Made by a program: the position numbers and the translations under genes. From assembly GCA_020086605.1 (NCBI GenBank), contig JACBWW010000016.1, positions 6,377,682 to 6,441,681 on the forward strand: a DNA stretch of 64,000 nt, in the 5' to 3' direction. Numbering within the stretch: position 1 is the stretch's first letter; each line of letters begins with the position of its first letter. Source of the DNA: Lanius collurio (taxonomy: Eukaryota; Chordata; Aves; Passeriformes; Laniidae). Positions 1-12,900 of the stretch are shown one piece after another. The notes beneath the pieces were generated by a model. The model had not been told where the DNA came from and ran no database searches. It worked only from the letters and a program-made list of their open reading frames with translations.

Positions 1-98
1 ATCAAACCCACACAGCCTTGTTGCCACGAGCATATGGGCTGTTGGGACTTCTTTTCTAGCACTGCTTTCCCTCCTAATCGTTTCCCTCTGTCCTTCAG

Positions 99-505
99 GC
101 AGGAGCCGACGGAAGCCAAGGATGAGCCCGCCTGACTCCCGGAGGCAGTGCCCTGGGCCACCAGGCAGCCCCTGCCCGCTGGCACAGCCCAGGCAGGCCG
201 TGGGAGCCAGGGCTGGGCAGGGCTCTGTGCCCTCCCTGCAGGTGGGACACAGCCAGGGAGCAGCTCCTGCCTCCTGGGACCCTGTGGTGGTGACAGCAGT
301 GCCGGGCTTCCCCATCCCGTCCTGAGCCTCGCTCTGTGCTCCAGAAATCAATATATACTTAGTCTTTGTTACTTGGTCCCCAGGAGAGATACATTTATTT
401 ATCTGGTTTTCGCCTAGGTGTAATTACTCTGTCCTTACACACTGAAATTTCTGGTAGGATATCACAGAAGTATCACAAATAATAAATGCAGCAATTGGCC
501 TCTAG
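99..505 (+). other. possible terminal exon of an unidentified gene
   Basis: A long pyrimidine tract ends in an AG at 97-98. It is followed by about 400 bp that is much more GC-rich than the flanking DNA, with an AATAAA at 481-486. One frame after the acceptor reads QEPTEAKDEPA and stops at 133-135. Another frame stays open to 325 but is proline/glycine-rich and of low complexity. This fits a last exon with a short coding tail and a 3' UTR. Upstream exons would lie outside the window. I do not recognise the gene, and the feature could also be an isolated GC-rich repeat or a non-coding RNA end. Confidence 0.35.
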
Positions 506-3500
506 GACCCAGAATGTCTCCTCTTTAGTTTTCTTTAAGACTGATTTATAAAACTTGATCAGAATTAACAACAACAATGAAAAAGAGAGTTTAATTAAAC
601 CCATATTGGGAAATGTCTAAAGAAATAAAGTGTTTCATTATGTTGTCTTAATATATCCTACAATATTCATCCAATTAAGGTTGGCACTCAAGTTATTTTT
701 AAGACGTGGCATGAATAAGATAACTCAAGATATCATAAGATTGCTCCAGCAATCCACATAATAGTGGAAAGTCATTTTTTCCAATAAAAATAACACTGAA
801 CAGTGCTATTAATTCATTGTAATGATGCTACTGGGAGAAATGTATGACTTCCACTGCTGAATAATCAACAAAAGTAAATTAGCTTTAAGCAACAAAATAT
901 GTGTGAATGCCTATGTCTGTGAGTGTAAAAGACCTTGAGAATGAAGAATTGAAAAAAGGAAGTTAAATACAGTTTTAACCATCATAAGAATTTTTTTAAT
1001 TATGCATTTTGAAACATAGTCCCTGTAAATTCAATACTCTGCAAGGCAAAATTCATTGTCAGTCTCTTCTTACATACTATAAATAAAATTCACAGATATG
1101 TAATTTTACTTAAAACTTCCAAATTTCAGCTTTATTCTATGAAGAAATATGGTCCCTGGTGCATTTCATTTTTGTTTCTAATCAAGAAATTAATAAGTGA
1201 AAGCATTAAATTTAATAAATCTACAGTTTCTTATTATTTGGCTCTCAGTCCTCACCATCTCTTTCAAGTGGACTGTATTTAAAGAGAAAGAATTTCTCCA
1301 TTGTGGATATTTTTTATCAGCCTTTTCAACATGATTTAAGACATTCAACTCCTTAACGTAGAAGATTCTTTTTTAGCCATATTTATCTATTAATGTGGGT
1401 TCTTTCTTTCTTCCTTTCTTTTTTTTTATTTCTTTCTTTTGAAGACTATGTGTTTTTCAGTTTGGATTGCTTCATAGCTGGAAAATTAGAAATACTGGTT
1501 AAAGTGTTGATTATTTAATTTAATAATATCCCCAATGGCTCTTTCTTATTTGTTTTAAGATAGTTGTTTTCCTATGAAAATATAGATAGAGATATATAAA
1601 GCAGAGTCAAACACTTAATGAAATATTGATTTTTATCTTGTCTTGAAAGGAACCAGTACTTCCACAATGTCTCTGCTGCAAATGTTCTGTGCAAAAATAT
1701 GTATAAACAGAGCACTTTTGAACATAACCTCAGAGTGACCATTGCAAAATTATTATATTGGTTTGGTGTACAACTGTTACCAAGCAGAATTTAGTATAGC
1801 TTTTTAGCAGAAATATGCACATCAAGGGACATGTGAATTCCATAGCATTTCTACAGCCTAAAAGTGCAGCCTGAATGATGGTAAATGTATGAGACATAAT
1901 TAGAAGTAAATTAGAGATGGATTAGTATGGTCATTCTAGCCATGATTGATTTCAAGATACTGAAATCTTACAGTAATAGTGTACTTCAGCCCATCAAAAT
2001 TTCAGGCAAATATTCATGTGCCCTTGTGTTGCTTTAGAGTCCAGAATCAACTCTCAGTAATCAGTTATAATATTCAAATTTCTTTTGATGATAAATCATC
2101 TGAAATCAATATTGTGACGTTCATATGTATCTGTTATATGGTGTTATTGACTAAAATATGTAAATAATTTTTAATATGTATGATATAGATGGTGGATGTA
2201 TTTGTGACTGTGCTGAATGACAATGGCTAAGTAGACAAATTATGCCTTTCATTGATTAGAATGTATGCCTTGGATTTCTGTTGTCTGGAATTACCTAAAC
2301 CACAAAACTGCAATTAAGCCTGTTCCAGTGCCTGACCAACCGCTCAGGAAAGAAATGCTTCCCAGAGTCCAGACTAAACTTTGCTAGCTTCACATCTAAT
2401 TCACAGGCTCAGTCAGTGTCTCAAGACCTTTTCACTTGCCCTATTAGGACTGTGGTAAGAGGGAATATTCCCCATCCCTGCACGTTGTGGCTGTAGGTGT
2501 GTACAACTCCCTTTGCCAGGCAGAAAGACGAATTCTGGATTCCACAGCTGGGAGAGGCAGGAAAGACAGTGAGGACTCAGTGTGGTCAGTGTCTTCCAGA
2601 GCCTCTGGCTTCATTCAGTGTGTGTGACTGCTGGGGCTTTCCCATCTTTATGTGTAAGTGATGTTTCTGTTCAGGTATTTGAAGTCTAATCACTGTTTGG
2701 AATTTTTTTTTTTTTTAATGCACTGTCAATCTGAGAGGAAGTGGTAATGCACTTGGGCTATGTTACTGCTCTGCTTTGTTCTGCTTTGCTTTTTATGGCA
2801 CCTTGTGAAATAAAATGCTTGATTAAATTTTATAAAGGCTAAAAATCTGAGGCTCTAAGGTTCCTGAAAGGCTGGCTGAAAAAAATCCTTTATGAGATTT
2901 TCTCCAAGGTCTATTAGTATTGGCAGTTGCATAGTAACAGTGAGGGCTTGCAGTGTGCTTTGGCTCTGTCCCAGGAAGACCTCTGGCTGAAAAAGTGACT
3001 CAGAGCCTTTCCATGCACTACTGGTGTGATGGCAATCTGTGTCAAAGTGTACGTCAGACATAGAGCCCTAAAGACTTACACAGCTGAAAGTAAAATGTTG
3101 GCCCTAAATTCAAGCCACTGTGAGCTTTGAACAATGGTTTGCAGCTTGCTAGATAAATCTCGATGTAAAAACCCAGATTTGGCACCCAAACTGATATCCT
3201 AGGTTAGCCTGAATCCAAAGGAACTAAGATGCAAGAACAATTCTAAATGGGAAAGCAAAAGCTTGCTTTTCAAATTGCCCTTTTCACCTATGAAATAGCA
3301 CATGGAGTAAAAAACTCATTCACAGAAGTTATTTATTTTTTAGTAAAAAGCTGCAGAATCTTTAAAACAAGTGACCCTTCCATCGTTACCTAATGTGGAG
3401 GGTTTTAATATAAACTGACTTTAGTGATTTGCACTGTGGCCTTGCCTATTAAAATAAAAGTACACTGAAGAAGAAACTAGAAGAAACAGTTATAAATAAT

Positions 3501-6500
3501 GGATAATTTCATTATTATAATGTAGTTTCAATTGCATTTTTTGTCAGAAAAGTCCTTATAGGGGAATGAAAGGACATTTATGCAGATATGCTACATAATT
3601 TGCTTCGCCTGCTCATTTTGAGTTCCAACAGAAAGTTCTGAGGACCTGTGCAGAGAAAGTCTTCCTAAGCAAATAGAACTATAATAGTGATCTAACATAT
3701 GCCTTCAACCATCTGTGCTTTGCTAGCTTATAAAATTTCTATGAGAGCTTGTTTTGATGATGTAAGCAGCATTTTCTCGTGCTTTCTATGCATGAGAAAA
3801 CAAACAAATACAGGGATATTGCACTGTCATTCCATAAATGAAATATTGTCAGTATCCAGTTTTCTGTAGGAAGCAGTGCTATAATGGCACCCCATATCCT
3901 CTCCACTGCTTATAAAACAATAGGCCCAAGGCTTATGGAAAAAAAAAATTAAAATAACCTTCTCTATAATCCTATAGATTGCCTTTTTCCACACATGTTT
4001 TCTGTTAAACAAGTATTATTAATGAATATTTTCTAAGGCTGATGTTTATCTAGCAAAAGCTAGAAAAGATTGAGAGCTGATCTCTGTAAGGACAGGAAGA
4101 AATCAGTACTGTGATTAACATGAATTTCTAGAACTAAAACTTTCTCCTGGGAGGAGACAAGATGTTTCTTTTAAAGAAAAGTAAGAGGACTCTAATATTA
4201 AAATTTTTGACACTTTAAACATGCTAAGTCTATTTAAAACTATTTGTCTTAGGATAAGTCATCATAGGAGATTCCTTTAGTTCCATAAAGTTTCCAGCTA
4301 AATCACTGAGATTGAGCTAAAAGTGTCCATGCTCTTGAGAACCTTTCTGCTAAATGCAAACTTCCATTCTTCTGATTTAGAAATTCAGCTGAAAACTTAA
4401 AAACACAAAAGTAGCCCCTGGAGAGCTCTGTCTGAATTGTTCTCTGGACTCTGCACTTTGAAAACATGCATTAAATTTCTGAAGTTGGCACATCTTTTAG
4501 GGCTGTTCAGTGTGAGCCCTGGGTGTTCAAAGAGCTGGGCAATCTGTTCACTTACTCATCTGGCTTTTACTCTTCTGGTCAGTATTTCAGTAACATATTG
4601 AGAAGCTAAATCTACAGTGCCATATTTCCTTCTAGAAAATTCAAATTTCCTTACTGGATCACTTTTCATGCAAAAATGTTGAAAATATCATATAACTGTC
4701 TGAGCTTTTTAATAGATATGTTGAAAATATAATAATTTTTGGCATCATCAAGTATGCTGATGTTAAAATTTCAGCTGAACCCCTGTTTTACTATTTTTAA
4801 GTCTCTGTGGGTTTTGAAAATTCATCTCTTCTGTTGCTGGTTTCTTAGCTTTATGTGCTATCCAGAGCTCAGTGAAAAATTTATCACATCTTCCTGTTCA
4901 TTATCAATTACTCTTCCTCTTTCTAGCAGTTCTATATTATTCTGATACTACTACTACACTACTGATACAAGTTTTTAAAAACTCTGGAGTAGAAGGAGAT
5001 AAGCTGGGGAGATATTCCAAATATTTCAATGACAACAAATATAAACAACAAATAATTTTAACAGGACATTGGAAGGAGACTATTAAATTTGGAGCAGAAT
5101 GATGACTCCATGCTCAGATTGAATGCAGCCAGAAAAGTACATTTGACTTGTACACAGTGTGATCTTTTATTTTGCTAGGAAAACTTTTAAAAATTCAGTC
5201 ACCTTTGAAAAACAAAAAATAGGAGAAACAATGTAAAACCTTGCAGAGCTTTTGCAGTCTCATAGAAAATATGTAAAAAAGCATGTACAAAGAGACCTAG
5301 AGATGTAGATGAGATTCAGGCAGGTTTTGCTAAAATTATTGGGGTAAACAAGACCACAGAAACGTGTCCAGAAGCCATCTTTTAGCAGACAATATTTCAG
5401 CTGTACACCACCCACTGTGGGCAGCTCAGGTTGCTGATGGCTGTCTCCACAAACTTTCAGGGTCGTAACAGTGTTGGTTTTCACCTGTTAGAGCTGGTCT
5501 ACGTAGGAAGTTACTGCAAGGGAAACACAAAAATACGATAGTCCCGGGAGCTTTCCTGTATGAATTTGCTTCACACCATACCTGCAGACAAAACACACAA
5601 AATAACCAATCCCAGTTCCAGTGCCAGCCCACAAGGAGCAGCTGCTGCTTGCTAAATGCCCTATTCCAAACCCTCACCTGTGTCACCTTCTGTAACTGGA
5701 CCTGTCCCGTGGCCATAGCATTTTCTAACATTCTGTTGGTGTCTTCTCTTGGCAAGTGCCTTCTGCCACCTCTCAAACACAAAACTTCTGGTCCTTGCCT
5801 CTGTGGCAGCATTATTGCTCTTTAATAGCGAATAAAAATGGTAACAAAATGTTTGTTCCTGGAGAAAGGATTCTTTAACCTGAAAACATTGTGAAGGGAT
5901 GACCTGGTTATATTTAAGATATAATAAAGAAATGTAAAGGCTAGAAAGCTTGGTGCTTTGTGCTTCATTTTCTCTATGCAGTTCCACACATCTAAAAATG
6001 TTATCCCATAATATTCCCTTACATCCTTTTCTTGCGTTTTCTATAGAAGCTGATCATTTTCAAGGACGGAATATTGGACACGATATGTGGGGCTTGTGCT
6101 CTGGCACAGCAGAGCCAATGCTCAAATTCAAGATGACTTACAGCACAGCTGTTGTCCTTTGTCCTGGAGCCTGTTCCCTGTGTCATCCTCTGACAAGGTG
6201 TGGCAAAGTGACAAGTTACCTAGATCTATTTAATGTGAAATGAAATATGTTGCCTTTTTTTGCTTCTCTTTATTAATTTTTTATTTTAATGGCATGTCAT
6301 CTTAAAATATATACTTGAAAATATTTCTGAACTAGGGAGTGTATTAGTCTACAGGTCACTTTATTATTTATTTATAATTCCTCCCAGACTGTCATGCTAC
6401 CAAAAATGCAGCAAAGAGATTCTGAGTTTTAGGAGAGCTAGGTAATGTCACAGTGCAGAGTGAATAAAATGATCAACAATATAAATTATGATTACTTTTG

Positions 6501-6527
6501 TGTGTGTGTCTCATGCTGCTTTTGAAG

Positions 6528-6565
<38 letters not shown>
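6528..6565. repeat. (CA)n-(TA)n compound microsatellite
   Basis: About nine CA units pass directly into about ten TA units. This is an ordinary compound microsatellite, likely to vary in length. Confidence 0.95.
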
Positions 6566-6830
6566 GCACAGTCTCACCCACCACGCTTTTCCATATTTGC
6601 ACAGGAAAATACTAAAAATTCTGCTAAATCCTTTCCTGTTCTGACCTTCCAGATCTCCACTGCTTCAGTGGACCCTTTTGCATCCTGACCTGTAGCAGGT
6701 TTGGCTTTTTATGATAAATCGTTGAAGGTTGTTTTTAAAAACCAGCATCCCATACACTTGACACTGAAAGCTGTATGTTCTCAGCCTGCTGCACACATAC
6801 CTTTCACCCCTATTTCACTCCATACAAGTT

Positions 6831-6915
6831 GAGAATTTGAGTTGGAAGGAAGCTAAGAGAGCTCTCTGCCCAACCACCTGTAAAAGCAGAGCCCCACCAT
6901 GGGACACTCGAACGT
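6831..6915 (-). mobile_element. degenerate CR1-like fragment
   Basis: The plus strand carries a diverged version of the reverse complement of a CR1 LINE 3' end: a GAGTTGGAAGGAAGCTAAGAG stretch, then CCCAACCACC, then CCACCATGGGACACTC. CR1 is the dominant LINE of birds. The call is by eye from general knowledge of the family. Confidence 0.45.
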
Positions 6916-8567
6916 GTAACTTATGAACATCTAAATGCTGGAGGTATAGGAGAAAATTCAATTTCTAATACTTGTGTGGAGAACAGTTACTTTTTTCTCA
7001 GGAAAACCTGAATTATGACAGAGAAGTAACACTGAGATCAGTGTGAAGTTTTGCTTCCATAAAGAGTGGATATTAGTGGCTACTGATGATAATTATGCAG
7101 CAAAATCTAGGTTGAAAATCATGCCTGAGTTGTACATCCACAATGCCTGGATGTCCAGGCAAGCAGTGAGTGGAAAATGTGTGTTCATCTGGCACTTGAT
7201 ATCATCTCCTTGAAAAGAATCCTATCTGCAAGAGTGAGACTACGCAATTCAAGATATGAGACAGTTAAGACCTACAGGATAAAGTACAGTGAGATATTTG
7301 CTGTTGCTTATTTTGAAATTAGTTGTGTGCAATGCAATAAGCATCTCATTGTCTAATAACGTTTTGATTCTAATAGTTTGGTTTAAAACATATTCTTAAG
7401 AGCTGCTATTTTGTAGAAATTCTGTAAAACTTTTCCATGAGAATTGAGCTCAGTTCCATATCCAATAGAAAGGGGCATACTTAGGGCAAAGAACTGCACT
7501 CTTAAATGAATGTCAATAGCAGCTGTGCATGAGCATCCAAGGACACACTTTTTTCTCAGGGTATGTTCTACTTTGATGTTGCTGGAGTCTATAACCTTTT
7601 AAAGTTAATGGGAGTTATATGCTACAGTATACATCAAGGAAAAAAGATACACCCTGCAGTTAAATATAATAACATTCCTCTTCATAGCCCACTACTGGGC
7701 ACTGTGTTCACATTGCTGAAAAACATGCCTTGAATGAGGCTCTGTACTAGTGATTTATGTAGTTATTTGCATCTGCCACTGCAAACAGAAATAGATATGT
7801 TGGCCTGTCATGGCAATGGGCTAAGACTAACAAGTTCTTACTACACCATGCCAAATCTTTAGTGTGGCAAATCAGCAGCTCTGTGGCTGTAACTGCCAGC
7901 TCCAAGCAGTGCTGCCTGACACAGGGACTAAAGCAGCAAGGGCTCACCTGCTGTGAGTGATTTCCCTCATGATTCTGGAGGCATGCCTGTGTCTCGGACT
8001 CCTCTGGCCACTAGTGGGGAGACAAGACTACCTTTTCTAGGTTTATACATGTGTGTTCCTGGAATAGAATTTCTTTATAGTTGTCTGTCATTCCTTTCAG
8101 CATTGTAAAAGCTTGCATGTGTGTCTTTGTGCCCATGGGTTCCTCTGCCTCTGAGGAACCCTTTTGCCTGGCTGTGACACCGCCCAGTTCTTGCTCCCAT
8201 GTTGGGAGCTCCCCACCTGTCTTCGAGCTGCTGCTGTAGAAACACCGTGCTGTGATTAAGAGACAACAGCAATAACTATTTAATAGCATAACCAGGCAGT
8301 GCCTCAGAAAAGGGAATATGATGATTATCATTGAGTATATAGTACCATTTTTTCTGCTTGCTCTGAATGACACCTTTTGCATGCAGAACTTTTTTATATT
8401 GATAAAGCAATACCACAGTAGCTTCCTGCATCTGCTCTCACTGCTGCCTGAAAGTGGCTGTAATTATTAATGTGATAGCTAATCAACAAGAATAGCTGCC
8501 AGACACTATTTAATGGCCTCAAATTTCTCTTCAACAGAAACTGAGGACATGAAAGAAAAAAATGAGT

Positions 8568-8601
8568 TTGCAATATGTTCATTGATTGCAATATGTTCAT
8601 T
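8568..8601. repeat. 18-bp tandem duplicate
   Basis: The motif TTGCAATATGTTCATT occurs twice with an 18-bp period. The unit is too short to assign to any element. Confidence 0.8.
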
Positions 8602-8865
8602 CTTATCTCTAAACATTTTGTGTTGAAATCAAGTAACATTGTTCCACTGGAGTCTGAGCCACAATATGGAAAAAGAACCTGTTCTACAGTACTTCTTGAA
8701 AGGAAAATTAAAACAAACACTGCAGATATCACTAGCTTGTGATTATCTTCCTTGAAAATATCCATCTTACACTGTAGTTGTAAACAAGTGGTGTGTGTAC
8801 AATCTGCTATGGATGTTCATAACACTATTGTTTCAGTTAAGTAAGCTTGATATTTTAAACAGTGT

Positions 8866-8878
8866 TGCCATCTTGTGG
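8866..8878 (-). promoter_or_regulatory. candidate CTCF site
   Basis: The minus strand reads CCACAAGATGGCA, close to the vertebrate CTCF core (CCACNAGRKGGCAG type). No occupancy can be inferred from sequence alone. Confidence 0.35.
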
Positions 8879-9680
8879 TATGACAAGTTTTATCATTTTG
8901 TTTCTTTTTGCAACATTTTGACCTTAATTTATTGGCAAGAATTCTGAAATGCTGTAGCACATGCAACAGAACAAGCATTGCCCCAGTTATAAAAGATTCA
9001 CAGAAAGAAAAAAGCCTAAATCTGAATGTCATAATATATCTGAATGTTCATCAGTCCTTTAACAATATAATTTTATTTTCCTCCACTGAAAGGAAGGGAT
9101 TTGGTTAATTGTGGGACACCTGATTGTATAGGCTGCCTTATTAATTATTGCCCACTTTTGAAATTACTTTGTTCTGGACACAAATCCTTCATCAAGTGGC
9201 CAGACTCCTCATGTGTGCTGAGTAACTCCTGCTGTTACACAGTCCCACTGAAAGAAAGAGGCCAGGACTCCTGCTGCAGCTTAGGAGACAGGCAAGGCTT
9301 CTTTTTTCTCTCTTTTCTAAGAAAAATATCAAGCTACTTATTTTCTGCTCAAGTAGCAAGTCTTATATCGAAACTTCTTATATTCTTGGTATCAATCCTC
9401 TGCTGACCCCAAAAGAGTATTATTACCTGACACACACCCAGAGCCAGGGCTTTCCATATCGGAAGTAAGGCCCTGTAAGCAAGCAATGGTTTCCCTGGAT
9501 CTTTGTTCTTTCACACTCATCTTGGAATTGTTCTACTCACTATAAAATGGGTGGTTTTCAATATTATGGATTTGAGGCCCTGTAGAAAATCTCACCTGAG
9601 TGAAACATGGTATAATGTACATGAACTCATAAACTAGACCTTTTCTTTCAGGACACTGAGGTTGAGCCTATGAAGAAGAA

Positions 9681-9980
9681 GTTCCTGGTTTGGAGGTAAA
9701 GTCCAGGGACACCACATTTTTAGAGAAAGAATTTTATTGGCAAATAACTTTTCTTGATAAACCAAGGATTCCTGACAAACTTTCTCCATATTAGAGCTTT
9801 TCAAAGCTGTTCATGTGGTTGAAGTAGTCTGTTCCTGGTTTGGAGGTAAAGTCCAGGGACACCACATTTTTAGAGAAAGAATTTTATTGGCAAATAACTT
9901 TTCTTGATAAACCAAGGATTCCTGACAAACTTTCTCCATATTAGAGCTTTTCAAAGCCGTTCATGTGGTTGAAGTAGTCT
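9681..9980. repeat. 150-bp near-identical tandem duplication
   Basis: Bases 9,681-9,830 are repeated head to tail at 9,831-9,980 with one difference seen (T at 9,808, C at 9,958). The flanks on either side are not repeated. The unit is AT-rich and has no coding potential. Such high identity implies a recent duplication, or a haplotype or assembly duplication. Confidence 0.95.
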
Positions 9981-12900
9981 GTTTTTACTTTCCTGACTAC
10001 TAATTGAAAAATTTGAGTTTGTGAAAGTATTGTCTTCAGCCTGGAAAGTCCACAAGTGAGTAGCCTTCTAAGGAAAATATGCTAAACACATAAAACAAGA
10101 TCTGTATTTACATATGAGTTTCAGGACTGAGTTATAATACTTACTGAAATCCAGTTTTTTCCTTGAGCACTGAGCACCACTGGAAGACCTGTGCTACATT
10201 GTTCTGGTTTTACTCCTAAGATGAATAGCCTATCCCAGAAATACCATTTTGATTGGTAAGAAACTTTCCCTCAATAAGAAACCAGAAAGCAAACATACAA
10301 AAATAAATTAAGATTTTAACAATCTTTATGTCTTCTGAAGGATAAAAAGAAAAGGCATCATTCTTTCACTGTAGTGATGCTAGAAAATGTAGTGTTGTGA
10401 TGGTTCAGTTTTCAAAACACACTACACATGATGTACTGCACATCCTTTACACCTAGAACCTGACTGAGATAAAAGACGAGGATTAAATTTATTTATGCAT
10501 GAATGTAGTGAACAGCTGACAAAATATATCTAGTTATTTTAATTCTCCCTTTCAACAAAGTTGACCATCTGCTCTGTCATCAGCAAAGATCTTGTTCTGA
10601 GAGCTAAATCAAAAGATCTCCTGTCTTGCATACCTTGTTCTCACTTAACAGAAACAACATTTTAATGGTGTCCCTCTGTAGGTGGAATGGTGACCTGCAG
10701 CAGGTACATGACTCATGGAGTCAAAATTAGCAGCTGGAGCTGTAGAAAGCAGACTGACAGTTAAAAGGTTTAGGCTCTATCAATGACTAAAAGGCATCAA
10801 ATTAGGTGTACTGCTTAAAACCATCATTCTGTGTAATTGTAATACAGATTTTTCAGACACCTATAAAACCCAATGACACAGAAATTAAAATATGCACACA
10901 TTTCTTGAGGTGATACTGAAGTCTACAGTGAAACCACTGAACTTTTATCTTTATAGTTCTGTGTACACAATAATGCAGTTCTATCACTGCATAAATATAA
11001 AATGTAATACAATAATACACAAATTGACAACATAGTGTTTAATATGAGAAACTGAGTTTTTTATGTTCTGATTTTAACACAATTGCTCAAACTGCAAAAT
11101 AGTACATTCCATTTTATGAGAGAAAGTAAGAGGCAGATGTTAGAACCTTTGCACTACTTCAGTGCTCAAAACCAGAAAAGTGTTAGAGGACAGGATATTA
11201 TTAGATCATTTGACTTAATGGGTTTCTGTATTGCTTGCACAGCCATCACTGGCCTTGAAGAATTTTATTGCCTTAGTTTAACAATAAGAATGTGGAAGCT
11301 TTGAGGATTGCAAAGACTTCAACCAAGTGTTAACTTCCCCAAGGAAGGTAATGTTGCAGGACCAGTGATGCTCAGGGCCTGGCTCCTCTGGCTCAGTTTC
11401 TTGCAGGAGAGCTGCTCCAGCAAGGAGCACCCTGTGTGCATTCCTGCAGCCCCAGCCAGCTGACCTGGGCTTCCAAACCACTGCCAACACTTACAGTGTT
11501 TTGCTACAGTTGCCAAAACTCGAAGTTTTCTCTAATTGAGGCTTCTGGTAACAGTATATTTTTGATGCTAAGCACTTAGCAAAAGGCACCCTTTACGCTT
11601 TGTGCTTATTTCCAGTTCAGTAGAACTCTTTCGTTTAGCATTGGAGTGAACTTGTTTCTCTGTGCTGGGTATAGTACTGTCAGCAAAAATTACATGACTT
11701 CATCATTTCCTATCAATACCAATTAGTGGTTATTTTCCAGAACAGTCCAATTTAGATGAAGCTAAGCTATTAACATTATTAGTATTTACATTACCCTGAT
11801 GATCGTGATCCAGCTTCTTTAATTAGGGACATCAGTATGTCTGTGTAAAAGTGCACTTCTGTAGACAGTCTTTTAATTTTTTTTTTGTTAGACTCATTAC
11901 TGATACATCACTTTGTGTTCCTAGAAACATGCAGCAATTGGGCCTTATCTTTGAATTACACATGATCTTTCTGAAATATTTTTTAATTGAAAAATCATAG
12001 GATGGCATTCAAGGAGAAGAGATTATTTGAAATTTAAAAAGAAAATCTAATAATGCTTCCCTTCACTACACAGCTTCACAGCAGCTGGGACTTCCCAGGC
12101 TCATCCTGTGCCCCTCAGCCTCCTGTCACTGCAGTTCAACTGGTGGGCTGGGCAAACCTGGGGAAAAGAGCCTCTGATATTTCATATAGATTTGATGCAT
12201 TTCTTCCTCCACAGAGAGTGGCCTGTTTCAATATGTCAGATGCTCAAATAGATGACATTAGCATACTATCTCTGAACAAAGCACTTTCCTCTGCACTAAA
12301 GTGGTCCAGGTAATGGTAAAAAGTAATTCTGAAGGTTGATATTAAATATAATTGAATGCACTCAAGGCACAACTGCAAATCTCTTGAAAATGTCATAAAC
12401 TGTGCAAAGTTGCTTCCTTGGTGACAGTTTGTTGAGCATAAAAATGGAATCTAAAGAGCCTAAGCTATTTATTTCAATTCAGTGAGATACTCAGCAAAGC
12501 TTACAATTCTGCTACGTTCTGTAGAAATGCAGTGTCCCTTAAACACACAGATGATGTCATCTGTATTACAAATACAGATCCAACACTGCCTTTTTGTGTA
12601 TCTCTGTGTGTATATGCAACATAAACACACCACTACCTAGAGTAAGAATATATTTACTTTGCACAATTTAAATACTTTCAAAATTACAGAGCAACAGAAT
12701 TTAAGTTATATACATTCTTTATCTTTGGCTTAATGCATATTGTTTCTAAAGTAAATAGCATCATAGTTTAAAATAGCAAAATTGTGTCCATGACTTCAAT
12801 AGCAGCATGGACAGTTTCTCTAGAATCTTCAGATACTTATTTCAGAAAATTTGTACATTCACACATATTAACAGTGTGGAAAGCCCTCAGTTTTGCTGAT

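Larger units (their letters stand above)
506..9680. other. intergenic, no gene seen
   Basis: AT-rich sequence in which every open frame is short and none has recognisable protein features. It holds a CA/TA microsatellite, one degenerate CR1-like piece and one CTCF-like site, listed separately. A block at 5,680-5,870 on the minus strand is moderately exon-like, with a GTGAGG donor after GACACAG, but I found no convincing acceptor or protein family. Confidence 0.6.

Noticed and set aside
5426..5987. Minus-strand frames of 128 and 108 codons
   Set aside because: They overlap in different frames, have no recognised homologue, and only a donor-like site supports an exon.
9681..9980. Direct repeats considered as a CRISPR array
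   Set aside because: Two 150-bp head-to-tail copies with no spacers in a vertebrate genome; a plain tandem duplication.
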